Positions 11,641 through 23,537 of a stretch of 64,000 nt of DNA are shown in pieces. Origin of the DNA: Gari tellinella (Eukaryota > Mollusca > Bivalvia > Cardiida > Psammobiidae); NCBI GenBank assembly GCA_922989275.2, contig OV277866.1:79458328-79522327 (forward strand), written 5' to 3'. Made by a program: the position numbers and the translations under genes. The notes beneath the pieces are model-generated. The model did no database searches. It saw only the letters and a list, made by a program, of their open reading frames with translations, and was not told the origin of the DNA. Each line of letters begins with the position of its first letter. The stretch's first letter is position 1.

Positions 11641-11885
11641 ATATGAGTGCTAAACAGTTAAGGTCCAAATCAAACGCCAAGTAACGCAGTGTCTGATCTA
11701 GATCCAAACTGTTTGCAAATGACAACCACGTTATACTTGGAATTATAAGGGTTATTTTTTTCTTTTCCAATAAACACCTTTGCACAAATCCGGATTAATT
11801 AAATTTAATTTATTGCAAACAGATTAGAGCAAGAGTAGACGCCGGGAAACTCAGCGTCTGCTCAAGCTTCCAACTGTGTGCCACT
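11640..11885. repeat. Two CAAACAGTTT-type palindromes
   Basis: Palindromes at 11646-11716 (degenerate) and 11814-11880; the second has a different stem, GAGTAGACGCCGGG/CTCAGCGTCTGCTC. Outer arms are decayed. Confidence 0.5.
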
Positions 11886-12188
11886 CAAATAAAAATGAAT
11901 TGTGAACTTTCCCCATTTTATTGCATTGTGTTTGCATTAAAAGTAAACCCGCAGAAAAGAATAATGCGGTGTTTTTTGGTTTCGTTCATGTTTACAACCA
12001 AGAAGTCACTAAAATTATTTTTTACTCCTACACACGTTTCTAATTTGAAAAGACATGATAACAAGTATTGTTGTTATTCGAAAGCGTGGAAATAAAAATT
12101 CACTGTAGCTATAACCTCTAATTTATAGCTCTGTTGGTTTTCAGAATGAAAAAAGAAATTACTTGTTTATAGTCCCCATATTTTTTAT

Positions 12189-12537
12189 TTAACCCATCTA
12201 CGGGTACATGTACGCCTAGTGTCTATTAAATGGGACATTGGCAAATAGTGTACACCCTTGTGTGATACCGCCTAACGCAACATCTCATCAGGGTCTGCAC
12301 TGGGTCCATGCTTATAAACCGTTTGAGCTGAGTTTTCAATCATTATCAAGCATTTGATTGGTCAGGTTTGAGCCTAAGAACGAACTCAGACTCAACACAT
12401 ACGCTTTATAAGCCCTTGGCCTGTTTGCATATGAAATGTTCTGCTATATGTGTCCTCATATCTACATTGTATAATGAAATCTTCTAGCAAACACATAGGG
12501 AGAGTTCAATTGTAATATCCGGGTGTAAATGGGTTAA
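12189..12537. mobile_element. TTAACCCATCTACGGG...TAAATGGGTTAA element with nested CCAAT palindrome
   Basis: TTAA-flanked element; a copy of the GGTTATAAAG palindromic family (about 12299-12422, TTTGATTGGTCAGGTTTGAG) sits inside, replacing part of the centre. Confidence 0.55.
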
Positions 12538-13090
12538 AAATCACCAACAAACACTATTGCCTTACAATGCAGAATCATTGCCAGCAAAATCTCGAAAGTA
12601 TTTCGCATGGAGTTTGTGTTAATACAGTCGTCAAACAGTTTGGATCCTGAATAATCCTTTCGGACGAAAGTTACTTAAAGTGTATGTAGATGACTTTATG
12701 TCAGTCAAGGGAGTTTTAACCTTAAAGCGCTGTCTTGTCCTAGAAAAATGGTTGACTTTTGGTACAAAATGTATTAAGACCGGTGTGATAGAAAGTGTGA
12801 TGATATATATAATAAGAATGCAAATTCATTGCCATTTTATCTCATGGGCAATTGATTAGTCCAATATTCAGAGCTGAATGGCCCGTAACAAGGGGAGTTG
12901 AACGACACTGTTCTCCGTAAAATAAGGTCATACAAGTGATTAAAGAGGCTGAAAACCAAATTTGGTCTACATATTTTTCTTTGTAAATGCATGTCATGCG
13001 CGATATTTATCTTGAGGGTGTGTTTATACCAATCATATTTCTTTAATGACATGTGTACGGTATATATATTTGAGAATGTTCTCAGTCGTT
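12538..13090. other. No recognisable gene
   Basis: It holds a half palindrome GTCAAACAGTTTGGATCCTG at 12629-12648 and otherwise unremarkable AT-rich sequence. Confidence 0.45.
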
Positions 13091-13183
13091 GAAATTACAG
13101 GGATCCCTCCGTACAACGGCCCTCCGAACATTGGCGCACAACGATGCCCTCCTTACAACAATACTTGCCGTTGTTCCCAAAAC

Positions 13184-13317
13184 AAGACAAGATTGGACAA
13201 AAAGTGTGGCCTCTAGAGTGTAAAACACTAATATTGTTGAAGACGGGCGACGGATGACGGACATTCAAGGATTGCAAAAGCTCACCATGAGCTAGCTCAG
13301 GTGAGCTAAAAACAAAT
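13184..13317 (+). mobile_element. Helitron/pearl-like element, 3' end only
   Basis: GATTGGACAAAAAGTGTGGC...GACGGGCGACGGATGACGG, then a terminal hairpin AGCTCACCATGAGCTAGCTC. It matches the end of the full element at 38057-39957. It is fused on its left to a TACAGTGCTCCCTCC-family arm (13094-13183) and abuts a palindrome on its right (13319-13378). Confidence 0.6.
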
Positions 13318-13636
13318 ACTGCAGACCCTGATCAGAGGGCTACTAAGGAACCCTCTGATCTAGATATTCACTGTTTGCATAAGACAAATATACAATTCAC
13401 AAGAATATTGTTGTTAACGGACCAGCATACTCATTACTACGTTTCAGCAAGCTAAAAATGGCACTGTCAGAAAATAAATAGCCAACAAGTGTGCCACTAA
13501 TCCCAGTAGTGCAAATATGTTTTCTCATTTACCTATGGTTGATAGAGCAAGGGAAGTAACTGCTGTTATTGTGCTTATTGCCTTGTAATCGACATATTAA
13601 TTGTTAATGATACCGATATAAGGTTAATATGTATAT

Positions 13637-14047
13637 GTACAGTGGAACCCCTCTAAACCGGACAGGTGTGGGGACAACATAAATTTCTGGTGAAGAGTGG
13701 TTTCCGGTTTAGAGGGGTTTTAAGTTTTTCCCATAGCGTTTTTCTAGTATGGAATATAGCTGATCACTTAAATCAGTTTGGAAGTAAAGCAGAATGCGCC
13801 GTAAGGCCCATTCTGCTTTACTTTCAACCTGCTTAAGCTGTCGTCTGCTAGAATATAAAAAAATATTTCTGATATTCATGAATGTATTTTCTTCAGGAAA
13901 GAATACATTAGAGGCGTCAAAATACATATTTATGATGGATATGTAATGGCTTAAATAATGAAAGGTTGAACACGGGACCAACGATGTTGTCCGGTTAAGA
14001 GAGAATTCCGGTATTTACAGGTTCCGATTTTGAGGGGGTTTACTGTA
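13637..14047. mobile_element. TACAGTGGAACCCCTCTAAACC element with nested AAAGCAGAATG hairpin
   Basis: Left end TACAGTGGAACCCCTCTAAA and right end GAGGGGGTTTACTGTA with CCGG-rich inner arms (ACCGGACA, TGTCCGGTT). The middle (about 13722-13960) carries an AAAGCAGAATGCGCC hairpin with family-A arms. Confidence 0.6.
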
Positions 14048-14094
14048 TACCAAAAATGTTCGACCCTTGTACAATCCTATGTTTTTATAACTGT

Positions 14095-15530
14095 TTTTCT
14101 CTTTGATAATACTGTCCAGTGTGACTTGACCCTATGCATTTTGTAACAACTCTATTCTTTGGCAACATGATTTACATTGTGCAGTGTCTGCCCTATGTAT
14201 TTTGTAACATCTCTATTCTTTGGCAACATGGGTTACATTGTGCAGTGTCTACCTTATGCTTATTGTAACTTCTCTACTCTTTGACAACCCATTACATTGT
14301 GCAGTGCCTGTCCTATGCATTTTGTAACTGCTTATTTCTATGGTAACATGTGTTACATTGTACAGTGTCTACCCTATGCATTTTATAACTGCTCTATTCT
14401 TTGGCAACATGCGTTTCATTGTGCAGTTGTTTTACCCTATGCCTTTTGTAACTGTTTATTCCTATGGCAACACATTGTGCAGTACCTACCCTATGCATTT
14501 TGTTACTGCTATACTCTTTGGCAACATGTGTTTCATTGTGCAGAATCCGTGCTCTATGCTTTTTGTTACTGCTTATTTCAACGGCAACACATGTTACATT
14601 GTGCAGTGCCTGCCCTATTTTTTTTAAACTGCTCATTTCTTTGACAACATATGTTACAATGAGGAATGCCTGTCCTATGCATTTTATAACTGCTCATTTC
14701 TATGCCAACATGTTACATTGTTCAGTGCATGCCCTATGCATTTTATAACTGTTCATTGCTATGGCAACATATGGTACATTGTGCAGTACCTACCCTATGC
14801 ATTTTTAAACTGCCTATTTCTATGGCAACATATGTTACATTGTGCAGTGCCTGTCCTATGCATTTTATAACTGTTCATTTCTATGGCAACATATGTTACA
14901 TTGTGCGCTGCCTTCCCTATGCATTTTATAACTGTTCATTTCTATTGCAACATATGTTACATTGTGCGCTGCCTTCCCTATGCATTTTATAACTGTTCAT
15001 TTCTATGGCAACATATGTTACATTGTGCAGTGTCTACCCTATCCATTTTGTAACTGCTTATTTCTATGGCAACATATGTTACATTGTGCAGTGTATGTCC
15101 TTTGGATTTTGTAACTGCTAATTTCTTTGGCAACATGTGTTACATTGTGCAGTGCCTGCCCTATGCATTTTGTAACTGCTTATTTTTATGGAAACATATG
15201 TTACATTGTGTAATGCCTGCCTTATGCATTTTATAACTGCTCATTTCTATGGCAATATATGTTACATTGTGCAGTATCTGCCCTATGCATTTCGTAACTG
15301 CTCTATTCTTTGGCAACATATGTTATTGTGTACACTGTACAGTATCTGTCCTGTGCTTATTGTAACTGCTTATTTCTTTGCCAACATGTGTTACATTGTG
15401 CAATGCCTGCCCTATGCATTTTATAACTGCTATACTCTTTGGCAACATGTGCTACATTGTGCAGAATCTTCGCTCTTTGCTTTTTGTAATTGTTCCATTC
15501 TTCTTGTCAGCATACATGAATGTTTTCTCT
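14095..15530 (+). repeat. 61 bp minisatellite, about 23 copies
   Basis: The unit contains TGGCAACATATGTTACATTG, TGCAGTGCCTGCCCTATGCA and TTTTGTAACTGCTTATTTCT, repeated with about 61 bp spacing. Because 61 is not a multiple of three, the Cys-rich frames seen in all three phases are by-products, not genes. Confidence 0.9.
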
Positions 15531-15539
15531 ATAAGCCAT

Positions 15540-16270
15540 AATAGGTAAATTCACCCCAACCACTGGTGACCATGTTGTTTGAGGTAGGAAGATTATTTGA
15601 ATACCAATGAATCATTTGTGTAAAAATTTCTTAAACAAGACTAGTAGTTTCAGAGATTAAAGATTTTTAAATTTTTTTATATCAGTAATATAAGAAAAAC
15701 TTGCCCCACCAACTGGCGGCCATGCTTTTTTTAAGATAACAGTTTTTTTTAAGAAATCTGGCGGATGGTTATCAATAGATAATTTGTGTAAAATTATTTT
15801 CAATTTGGACTTGTAGTTTCAGAGAAGATTTTTAATGTTTTTTACTTAAGAAATAACACATTTTAATTCTAACGCGACTTTTATTATAAAAAATACTATT
15901 TATGTATTACGCGCATGGGGCAAATGGAACAGCGGATGGAAGTTCATTATCGAGGCGTAATATACGTTTCTCGGTATTCTTTGTCTATATGCCGTAGGTT
16001 TCGTGTCGTGTTAGAATAAACAGAAGTATAAGGAATACTTGCCCTAACAGCTGGTGGCCATGTCTTTTAAAGATAATATTTTTTTTAGAAATCTGGCAGA
16101 GGGTCACTTATGGATAATTTATGTGAAATTACTTTCGAATTGGACCAGTGGTTTCAGACAGAAGAATTTTATAGTTTTCACTACATAGCTACATAATGAA
16201 AAATGTGTCCCATCCACTAGCGGCCATGTTTTTTAAAATAGGAAAATTATTTTAAGAAATCTGATATAGG
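15540..16270 (+). repeat. Degenerate tandem repeat, TTGCCCCACCAACTGGCGGCC units
   Basis: Units with CTGGCGGCCATG, AAGAAATCTGGC, GGTCA..TATGGATAATTTGTG and AGTTTCAGA recur near 15555, 15700, 16035 and 16210. This repeat resembles left parts of Helitron/pearl-like elements of bivalves. Confidence 0.6.
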
Positions 16271-16279
16271 GCCATCCAA

Positions 16280-16445
16280 GGCAGGCGCGTCGCGGGGTCT
16301 TCAACATTGGGGCGGCAGAATTTTATGAACAATAGCATAGGCTTGGGGTCCAGGGGGCCGCTAGGGTCCCTGGTGGTTCCAAGGCAACGCCTTGGCCGGG
16401 GGTTCAGGTGGCCGGTGGCCCCCTGAAGCTCTTGAAATTATGCAT
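16280..16445. repeat. GC-rich repeat with CCAAGGCAACGCCTTGG palindrome
   Basis: A sudden GC-rich patch: GGGGTCCAGGGGGCCGCTAG, then CCAAGGCAACGCCTTGG, then GGTGGCCGGTGGCCCCC. Reiterated GGGGGTCCAGG-like words suggest a dispersed repeat. Family unknown to me. Confidence 0.5.
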
Positions 16446-16985
16446 TTTTAAGACCTAAAATGACCGTTTTTGAGACTCTACAAAGACAGATTTTTTGTTT
16501 CAATTTGGGAGAAAAAAAGTATGATACACTTAGAACCTGGACTGACTTAGCACGCGGTCCATCGTCTGAAGCCATTGTGGATAGTATGTACATCGACTCC
16601 GTTTAACTTTTATGTGCAAATATCGCAACGTCAACTAAACTGGGGTTTTCGGTTGTTTTTTTTAAAATTGCTACCGCGCATGCGGTTGTTGAAATTCGAG
16701 TTTCGAACAAATAATACTCCATTTCACTATTATGGTTGACGTGTATTTGCAAGTGATAATTAGTGCAGACTCTGTGCAGATGGTTCTTACAAGAACTTCC
16801 TGGTCTGGCTGTACATTGTCTGCATAGGTGACAAACAGTGCAAGGATAAGTCGGGATTTACACTGCTTACATATGACAAGACTTAGTGTACATTCCTTTG
16901 ATGGACTGTTTGTAAATGAAGCATACACATGTATATAGATCTATATGAAGTCTTCACATTATGATCCGTTTTCAAGTCGAATGCA
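16446..16985. other. No recognisable feature
   Basis: Unique-looking sequence; short frames only, no splice or homology support. Confidence 0.4.
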
Positions 16986-17091
16986 GAGAGACAGACAGAC
17001 AGACAGGTTTTTTTGCATACATACCTCATCATAATGAAGCAGCGAGTAAGACTGTCCAGAGCCACTGTGAGTTAAATGAGCATAGTAATCT

Positions 17092-17160
17092 TTTTGTAAG
17101 AAAACGCCTGAACTTATATGAACTTAGTTCTAATAATTTCAGGCGTTTTCTTACCAAAAG
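17092..17160. repeat. Inverted repeat GTAAGAAAACGCCTGAA
   Basis: TTTGTAAGAAAACGCCTGAA and TTCAGGCGTTTTCTTACC form 17 paired bases around an AT-rich loop. A 146-codon frame crosses it (16961-17401) but is AT-rich and unlike any protein I know. A (GACA)n tract lies at 16990-17008. Confidence 0.5.
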
Positions 17161-17489
17161 AGCGCGTTTGAAACTTAAATTCGTGATGTTTGTTAACTAC
17201 AGACATATTGAAGTGATTCTAAAGAATGAGCAACTCAATATTTCTTACGTTTTTCTTAATTTTTCTCGAGTATCTCAATTTTTCATAAATTTCAGTTTCA
17301 TTAAAGCTTTGGTCATTCCCTTCCTCTTGTGTCTATCTTTCCTATTAACTGTTACTGACTTTCCTATAATTTCAATCACTCTTGAAGGAGCATTTTGGTA
17401 AGAAAAAAATTCAATGGGGCCAGTAGCTTTTGACATGGAAATTTTAAAGTTTTTTTTAATTGTTTGCCAATTTCAATCAGTTTGTTTAA

Positions 17490-17750
17490 CCATATTTTAT
17501 TTCAAATTTCATGAAAACGGGTTTGGCCACAAGTTCTACAAACAATAGTTACGGCCACAATTTCAATTGGATTACCTATATTTGAAGATATCTGAGAGAG
17601 TACCCTATAGAGAACAATCCTATGAAGTATTGATGAAATTGGCCCAATGGTTTCCAAAAAGAATATGTTGAAGATACACGACAGAGGGACGACGGACACA
17701 GGACAATCACAATAGCTCACCTTGGCACTTTGTGACAGGTGAGCTATAAG
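17490..17750 (+). mobile_element. Helitron/pearl-like element 3' end
   Basis: ACGACAGAGGGACGACGGAC leads to a terminal hairpin AGCTCACCTTGGCAC...GGTGAGCT at 17716-17746, as in the elements ending at 13317 and 39957. Confidence 0.55.
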
Positions 17751-18474
17751 GGTTAACCAAGTAAATGGCTGTTGCATTCGACTTGGTCTTTTTATTTTCA
17801 TAGAAACAGGACCTGTGAGGACCATTCTCCAATATTGATTTTCAGAGTTGAGGGGATCTAATGATTTTGCACATCAATGAGTGCCCTAATGACACCGCCC
17901 CTCCCTGAATATGTTATGTGCAGGACATGAAAATTGCAATATTTAATTAATACATATACATGTAATTGTTCTTAAGTGTTCATGTAGCTAAACAGGGGTT
18001 AAATCTTAAAACACAATGGACCTGCTTGAAATACACTCATTACATCTGGAAACCGTGTAAACCCTGATCAGAGGAGCCCACTGATCAGGGTCTGCACTGT
18101 TTGCTTATTTAGACCAGTATTTATTAAACTACCCAGAATTCCAAGTACACTGGTTCATGATTTGGTAACTAAAAAGATCCACAAGTGAACTTATAACCAA
18201 CACGATTTGCTTAATATTGAAAAAGTTAAGTCCAAAACATAGTACATGCATACACGAAACACTGCAAGTACAAATAATTGCAACTCATTTAACTCATTTC
18301 ATCAACCTGTACAGGACATACAAAGAACAACACTTCTTTACAGTTAAAATTCAATTTAATATTTGGAAATATTAACAATACGACTACACCAGTCACCAAC
18401 TTGGTGCAGGACTCGTCAAACAATGTATCCAATATATAGTTGGCTTAAACTCATATTTATCTAGCAAACTGTGA

Positions 18475-18758
18475 TACAGTGGAGAAGACGTTATTCTTTC
18501 TCAATAAACCTATATAGCCTGTTTCTAGTTTTGAAGACAGGTGATCACTTAAACTCATTATTGCGTTTAGGCTAAATCTATCATATCCATTGCAAACAGT
18601 TTGGAGCCAGATCAGACCCCGGGAAACCAAACTGTTTGTCACTCGTATTAAGATATATCACTAGAAGTTTCTGAATGTTGTGATTCTTTCATTTTTATTG
18701 CATTGCATTGGGTTTCGTCTACATTTAAATGGGAAAAAATAGTGACTTCTCCACTGTA
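18475..18758. mobile_element. CAGTGGAG-family MITE, chimeric
   Basis: TACAGTGGAGAAGACGTTAT at left and GTGACTTCTCCACTGTA at right. A fragment of the AAAGCAGAATG family (TATAGCCTGTTTCTAGTTTT) lies in the left arm, and the palindrome (18594-18640) has lost its inner stem. Confidence 0.6.
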
Positions 18759-18834
18759 CCTAGCCAAAGCTCCAGATAGTGTAAGTTATTCATCATCATC
18801 TCATTCCTCAATGTAATCTCCAGAGGGTGCCTTT

Positions 18835-18965
18835 TACAGGGCAGCCATTTCTCCAGATTTTTCCGAAATCTTCTGCTTTTTATCCTAACAGATGGTAGCT
18901 TAAAGCAGGCTGAAAGTAAGGCACATTCTGCTTTACATTCAACCTGCTTGAAGTGACTATCTATA
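18835..18965. mobile_element. Composite CAGCCAT/AAAGCAGAATG element, partial
   Basis: GGGCAGCCATTTCTCCAGA followed by an AAAGCAGGCTGAAAG hairpin with a shortened right arm. Confidence 0.45.
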
Positions 18966-19042
18966 CAATGGAGTAAAAAGTTATGCAGTAACCTGCCTGA
19001 AAAAACAGTTGCACTTGTGGCTTTGGAGGAAAGGGATAATTC

Positions 19043-19292
19043 TCCATTAACCCATAAATACACCTTTTAATGCCTTTAATTTAGTCCTCCACAGAGTAAA
19101 TAGTCCCACTTCATACAGTAACTGTTATGAATGTGTACCATAAGAAATATTTTCCATGTTAGCAAATTAAAGCTTAAAGCAGGCTGAAAGTTAAGCAGAA
19201 TGTGCCTTACGGCACATTCTGCTTTACTCTCAACCTGCTTTAAGTGGTCACCTATCTTCAATACTAGAAACAGTCTATGAAGTAATGGGTTT
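19043..19292. mobile_element. Family A MITE (TTAACCC...GGGTTTAA, AAAGCAGAATG hairpin)
   Basis: Well preserved copy: TTAACCCATAAATACACC, hairpin 19171-19246 (AAGCAGAATGTGCC/GGCACATTCTGCTT), then GTGGTCACCTATCTTC and ACAGTCTATGAAGTAATGGG. The same arms recur at least 35 times in the window. Confidence 0.8.
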
Positions 19293-19649
19293 AACCCTAT
19301 GACATAAACTACTAGTTAGAATAGTCTCAAAAAGATAGTTTTAATGAGTAGGGTAGGGTTTTATAGAAAGATAAAATTAATTATTTCAAATACATTACCT
19401 CTATATGTCTCAACTAAACATTATGGTGTGACAATACATTAGAATCATATCAATCAGACCAGTTCTAAAGTGTAGTCACAACATAGTGTTTTGTGGGGAA
19501 ATGAAGGAGGAATGATGAGTGAACTCACTGTTATCCGAAGCACTGGCTACCATAATGAATACTGACACAGTTTCAATATCAAAAACACTTACACACTGTG
19601 ATAAAAGTCTCCATATGGCTTCAGATGTCTGAAAGATTGTATACCTTCT

Positions 19650-19712
19650 ACATATTGTTCATGGGCCGGAGGCCTTGAAGCAAATAAAATTATTGTCATT
19701 GTCATATTTGCT
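19650..19712 (+). mobile_element. Non-LTR retroelement 3' end with (TTGTCA)n tail
   Basis: GGGCCGGAGGCCTTGAAGC is followed by AATAAAATTATTGTCATTGTC, a polyadenylation-like signal plus a short repeat, as seen at ends of CR1/L2-like elements. Confidence 0.35.
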
Positions 19713-19795
19713 ATAGGCAGGTTTTATTCAACTGACAGGGCGGAGCTAACCTTTGGCAAAGATAAACTAATTAATTTTGAGTGTAGGGTTGATAT

Positions 19796-19949
19796 CTGGG
19801 TTCAAGGTTATAAAGTGTTTGAGCTGAGTCTGAGTGTGTTCTCAAGCATTTGACTGGTCAGATTTGAGCCTAGGCTCAAATCTGACCAATCAAATGCTCG
19901 AGAACAACTTGAGACTGAACTCAAAAGCTTTATAACCTTGAACCCTGAA
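19796..19949. mobile_element. GGTTCAAGGTTATAAAG palindromic MITE with two CCAAT boxes
   Basis: The whole 150 bp is one palindrome: GGTTCAAGGTTATAAAGTG ... GAGCCTAGGCTC at the centre ... CTTTATAACCTTGAACCC. ATTGGTCA... and GACCAAT (the copy here reads CTGGTCA on one side) flank the centre. Relatives: 26772-26880, 27325-27448, 29994-30153, 53256-53420, 55150-55304. Confidence 0.75.
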
Positions 19950-19999
19950 AGATTGTATACCTACTAAACATTATTCATATTTGCTTCTGGACTATTTAG

Positions 20000-20247
20000 C
20001 TCATTACCCAATAAATACACCTTTTTATGCCTTTAAACTATTCCTCCATTTAAGAATATAGTTCCATTTTATACAGTCATGAAAATGTACTGTGAGAAAT
20101 ATTTTCTGTATTTTAGTAGATGGTGGCTTAAAGCAGGCTGTAAGTAAAGCAGAATGTGCCTTAAAGCACAGTCTGCTTTACTTTCAGTCTGCTTTAAGTG
20201 GTCACTGTTCTTCAAAACTAAAAACAGGCTATGGGGTAATGGTATAA
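20000..20247. mobile_element. Family A MITE
   Basis: CATTACCCAATAAATACACC to GGCTATGGGGTAATGG, hairpin 20127-20200 with one compensated pair set. Next to it, 20313-20528 is another copy with half its hairpin deleted and 20625-20841 a third. Confidence 0.7.
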
Positions 20248-20312
20248 AGTAGACGCAGAAAGCTTCCAAAGGAACCGTCTTTACATTCAGCATGCTTTAA
20301 ATCAGAACTTGT

Positions 20313-20841
20313 CTTTACCCTTTACCCCGTAGCCTGTCTCTAGTACTGAATGTAGGTGACCACTTAAAGCATTCTGCTTTACTTTCAGCCTGCTTTAATC
20401 TTTTATTTACTAGGATAAAGAAAATATTTCTTATGGTTCATGTTCATGACTGTTTAAGTTGGAACTATTTTCTTTAGTGGATGAATAAATTAGAAGCGTA
20501 AAAAGGCATATTAATGGGTGAATGGGTTAAATACTGAAACTAGAAATACGGATAAGCTTCACTTAAGAAAGTTCAAGATACAGAAGTTTGACTGTATTTA
20601 TCAAAAGATTTTATAAGGAGCAAACCCATTACACCATAAATATGCTTTTTTACACCTTTAATTTATTTCCCCACTGAAGAAAATAGGTCAAATATTTTCT
20701 GTTTCCTGGCAGATGGTAGGTTAAAGCAGGCTGAAAGTAAAGCGGAATGTGCATTCAGGCACATTCTGCTTTACTTTAAACTTGCTTTAAGTGGACACAT
20801 GTGTTCAACATGAAAAACAGGCTATAGGGTAATGGGTTAAG
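20313..20841. mobile_element. Two further family A MITEs
   Basis: 20313-20528 runs from ACCCTTTACCCCGTAGCCTG to GGTGAATGGGTTAA but goes straight from AAAGCATTCTGCTTTAC, a collapsed hairpin. 20625-20841 is inverted and keeps a near-perfect hairpin. Confidence 0.65.
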
Positions 20842-21127
20842 CAATAGATTTGATAAGGAGTATGTTGTCATTAAGAATACACTTACTCTAAGATAATTTT
20901 CAAATACTTGCAAACAGTCAAGATCAGATGAATACCAATGCGTAAACGTATTTCAATTAATCTGAAGACATACAGAGACTTTCAATAAATAAATAAACTT
21001 TAACTTGTGAACAAAGATTTACATGGGAAATCAAAACGGTGGTCCTTGGGGCTGATGGCTACTGGGACAAAGTGGAATTCTATACAAGAAATGTTCTATG
21101 GACAAAAGTGAGTGGTAGTTTTCTCCT

Positions 21128-21467
21128 ATGGACATACATACAGTACTGAACCTTATTAAATTACATTGATAATCGCAAGCGAATTGCCATCGAATTGCTA
21201 TCGAATCGGGCGCTTTAAAAAACAAATCCTACGTTTGAATATTTTTACGCGATTTTTTCGAAGCGGTTTTGACAAATTTGGAATCGAAAAAAATAACGAA
21301 GGCATATTTGCGAACATTTGTGAGATACACCATTCAAGAAAACTTACCCGAGGGTAAAGTTACTATTTTGAATCGCAAGCGAATTGCCATCGAATTGCAA
21401 GCGAATTGCCATCGAGTTGCAAGCGAATCGCAAAAAATTGTTAATTTAATAAGGTTCAGTACTGTAT
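21128..21467. mobile_element. MITE with 26 bp ends TACAGTACTGAACCTTATTA
   Basis: TACAGTACTGAACCTTATTA(AATTA) at left and its reverse complement at 21442-21467, with TA at both outer ends (Tc1/mariner-like). The inside holds reiterated GCAAGCGAATTGCCATCGA words on both sides. Confidence 0.75.
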
Positions 21468-21519
21468 ACAGTCAAAGTTGTGTTAGGTGATCAATGAATA
21501 TGGTGGCCTGTCAATTTTT

Positions 21520-22142
21520 AACCATTTACCTCATAGCATGTTTCTAATTTTGAAAAAAGGTGACTATTTAAAGCAGGCTGAAAATAAAGAAGAATGCGAC
21601 CTAAGGCGCATTCTGCTTTACTTTCAGCCTGCTTTAAGTTCCCACCTGCTAGAATGAAGAAAATATTCCTTCTGATACGTATTCATGACTGTATACATTG
21701 GAATTATTTTCTTCCACGGAGGATTGAACGAATGCGCTAAAAGGCACTTCTATAAGGTAAAGGGTTAAATACAAGTGAATGCTTAATGCACACAAAAAAT
21801 AATGCAGAAAATTTCTACAGGAGCTTCTGCATTACTTTTGTCCTGCATTTAGCTGTCATTCGTCATAAAGGCTTTATATGGACAAATCTGTATTAACCCG
21901 TTACCTGATAGCCTATTTCTAATATTGAAGATAGGTGATTACTTAAAGCAGGTTGAAAGTAAAGCAGAATGCGCCTTAGGCGCATTCTGCTTTACTTTCA
22001 GCCTGCTTTAAGCTTTCATTTGCTAGAATATAGAAATTATTGCCTATACTATATATTTATGACTGATTATATTGGAACTACTTTCTTCAGCGGAGGAATA
22101 AATCATATGCGCTAAAAGGTGCTTCTATTGGGGAAAGGGTTA
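21520..22142. mobile_element. Two family A MITEs and a CTACAGGAGCTTCTGC hairpin
   Basis: Copies at 21520-21767 and 21893-22142 (TTAACCCGTTACCTGATAGC to GGAAAGGGTTAA; hairpin almost perfect). Between them 21780-21850 is a hairpin related to that of the 7190 element. Confidence 0.7.
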
Positions 22143-22361
22143 AGACATCACTGAAATTGGGTACAGTAAAACCCCTCTTTTACTACCACTAACAAGAATG
22201 GTGTCACAGTAAGCCACAAATACCCCCAAGGTATTTTGTCGCTCAAAGGTATTCATTTGACTGTATAATATAATCATACAGCAGGTATAGTACTCCTTGC
22301 TGTTGTTGTGGTAAAAATGTACAAAGAAAAACACTTTTTCTAGATTTTAAACCAAAGGTAT

Positions 22362-22880
22362 GGCCAATGTTGAATTAACTCTATTTGACTTCTAAATGAA
22401 CTTGACCTTTGTCTAACATAACCTAACTGTACTGACCTAAAGAGCTTCTTTAGTTGATTACACAAGCAAAATTTGAAGTCTCTACCATATGTAGGTACAG
22501 ACTTATTATGGCCAATATTAAGTTACCGTTTTTGACCTCTTAATGAGCTTGACCTTTGTTGGACATAACCCAAATTATACTAAGCTCAAGAGCCTATTGA
22601 GTTGAGTACACATTCAAAATATAAAGTCTCTATCATATGCAGTTACAAAGTTATGGCCAATGTTAAATTCGCCATATTTTACCTCTAAAGGACATCTAAA
22701 TGACCTTGACCTTTGCTGGACCAAATTGTACTAAGCTCAAGGGCTTCTTGAGGTTGGTACACATGCCAAATATAAAGTCTCTATGTAATGTTTTTACAAA
22801 GTTATGGCCAAGGTTAAAGTTGTGGACAGACGGACAAACAAACAGACAACATGCCCCATCTAAGTCGTGTAGGGGCATAA
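22362..22880 (+). mobile_element. Pearl/Helitron-like repeat: 146 bp units plus (GACA)-type tract
   Basis: ATGGCCAATGTT or a variant recurs at 22362, 22508, 22652 and 22803. Units contain TGACCTTGACCTTTG and ATATAAAGTCTCTA. The array ends in GGACAGACGGACAAACAAAC and a short unique right part. Known bivalve 'pearl' elements have just this order. Confidence 0.65.
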
Positions 22881-22954
22881 AAAGAAGGAAAATTGATTTT
22901 ATTAAAGACAGGTGACTGCTTAAAGCAAGGTGAAAGTAAAACAGGAAGCTCCTA

Positions 22955-23300
22955 CAGTTTCTCCCATTATAGCACCAAGTCCTATGGTGTTACCATCTAT
23001 CAAATGAGTAGTGACACGACAGGGTTTAAAGTAGAAATAAAGATTTTAGTTTTTTAAATACTCCCCTTATCTGGAGCCCTGATAAGTACAGTTCATTAAA
23101 CCATTCTAGTAACAAGTATACACTTCTTTACAAACAGTGCACCTGTGAAGAGTACACTTGTCCAATGCAAACATTGTAGACCCTGATCAGAGTGCTCCTG
23201 CAGGAGCCCTCTAAACAGGGTCTTCACTGTTTATCATTTTGTAATGTTTAAAAAAAAAAAAAGGACCCACATACAGTAAAAAATGGACTAGCATTAACCC
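22955..23300. repeat. Partial GGGCTCCAGATAAGGG MITE and a GACCCTGATCAGAG palindrome element
   Basis: 22955-23090 ends CTTATCTGGAGCCCTG with a decayed hairpin. 23093-23300 has a palindrome at 23169-23234 (GACCCTGATCAGAGTGCTCC). Confidence 0.55.
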
Positions 23301-23537
23301 CTTTACCTGATAGAAGTACTTAAGATAGGTGACTACTTAAAGTAGGTTGAAAGTAAAGCAGAATGCGCCTGAGGGCGCATTCTGCTTTACTTTCAGTCTG
23401 CTTTAAGCTACCATGTGCTATAATATAGAAAATATTTCCTATAATACATATTAATTACTGATTAAATTGGAACTATTTTCTTCAGCGGATGAATAAATCA
23501 TATCCGCTAAAAGGCGCTCCTATTGGGGAAAGGGTTA
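23296..23537. mobile_element. Family A MITE
   Basis: TTAACCCCTTTACCTGATAG to TTGGGGAAAGGGTTAA. Hairpin 23337-23406 AAAGCAGAATGCGCCTGAGG is nearly perfect. Confidence 0.75.

Noticed and set aside
14297..15541. Cys-rich repetitive frames (MHF.TA.FYGN.CYIVQ)
   Set aside because: By-product of the 61 bp minisatellite, present in several phases, with no start context or homology.
16961..17401. 146-codon frame on the plus strand
   Set aside because: Begins in a (GACA)n tract, crosses a perfect inverted repeat, AT-rich composition and no recognisable domain.
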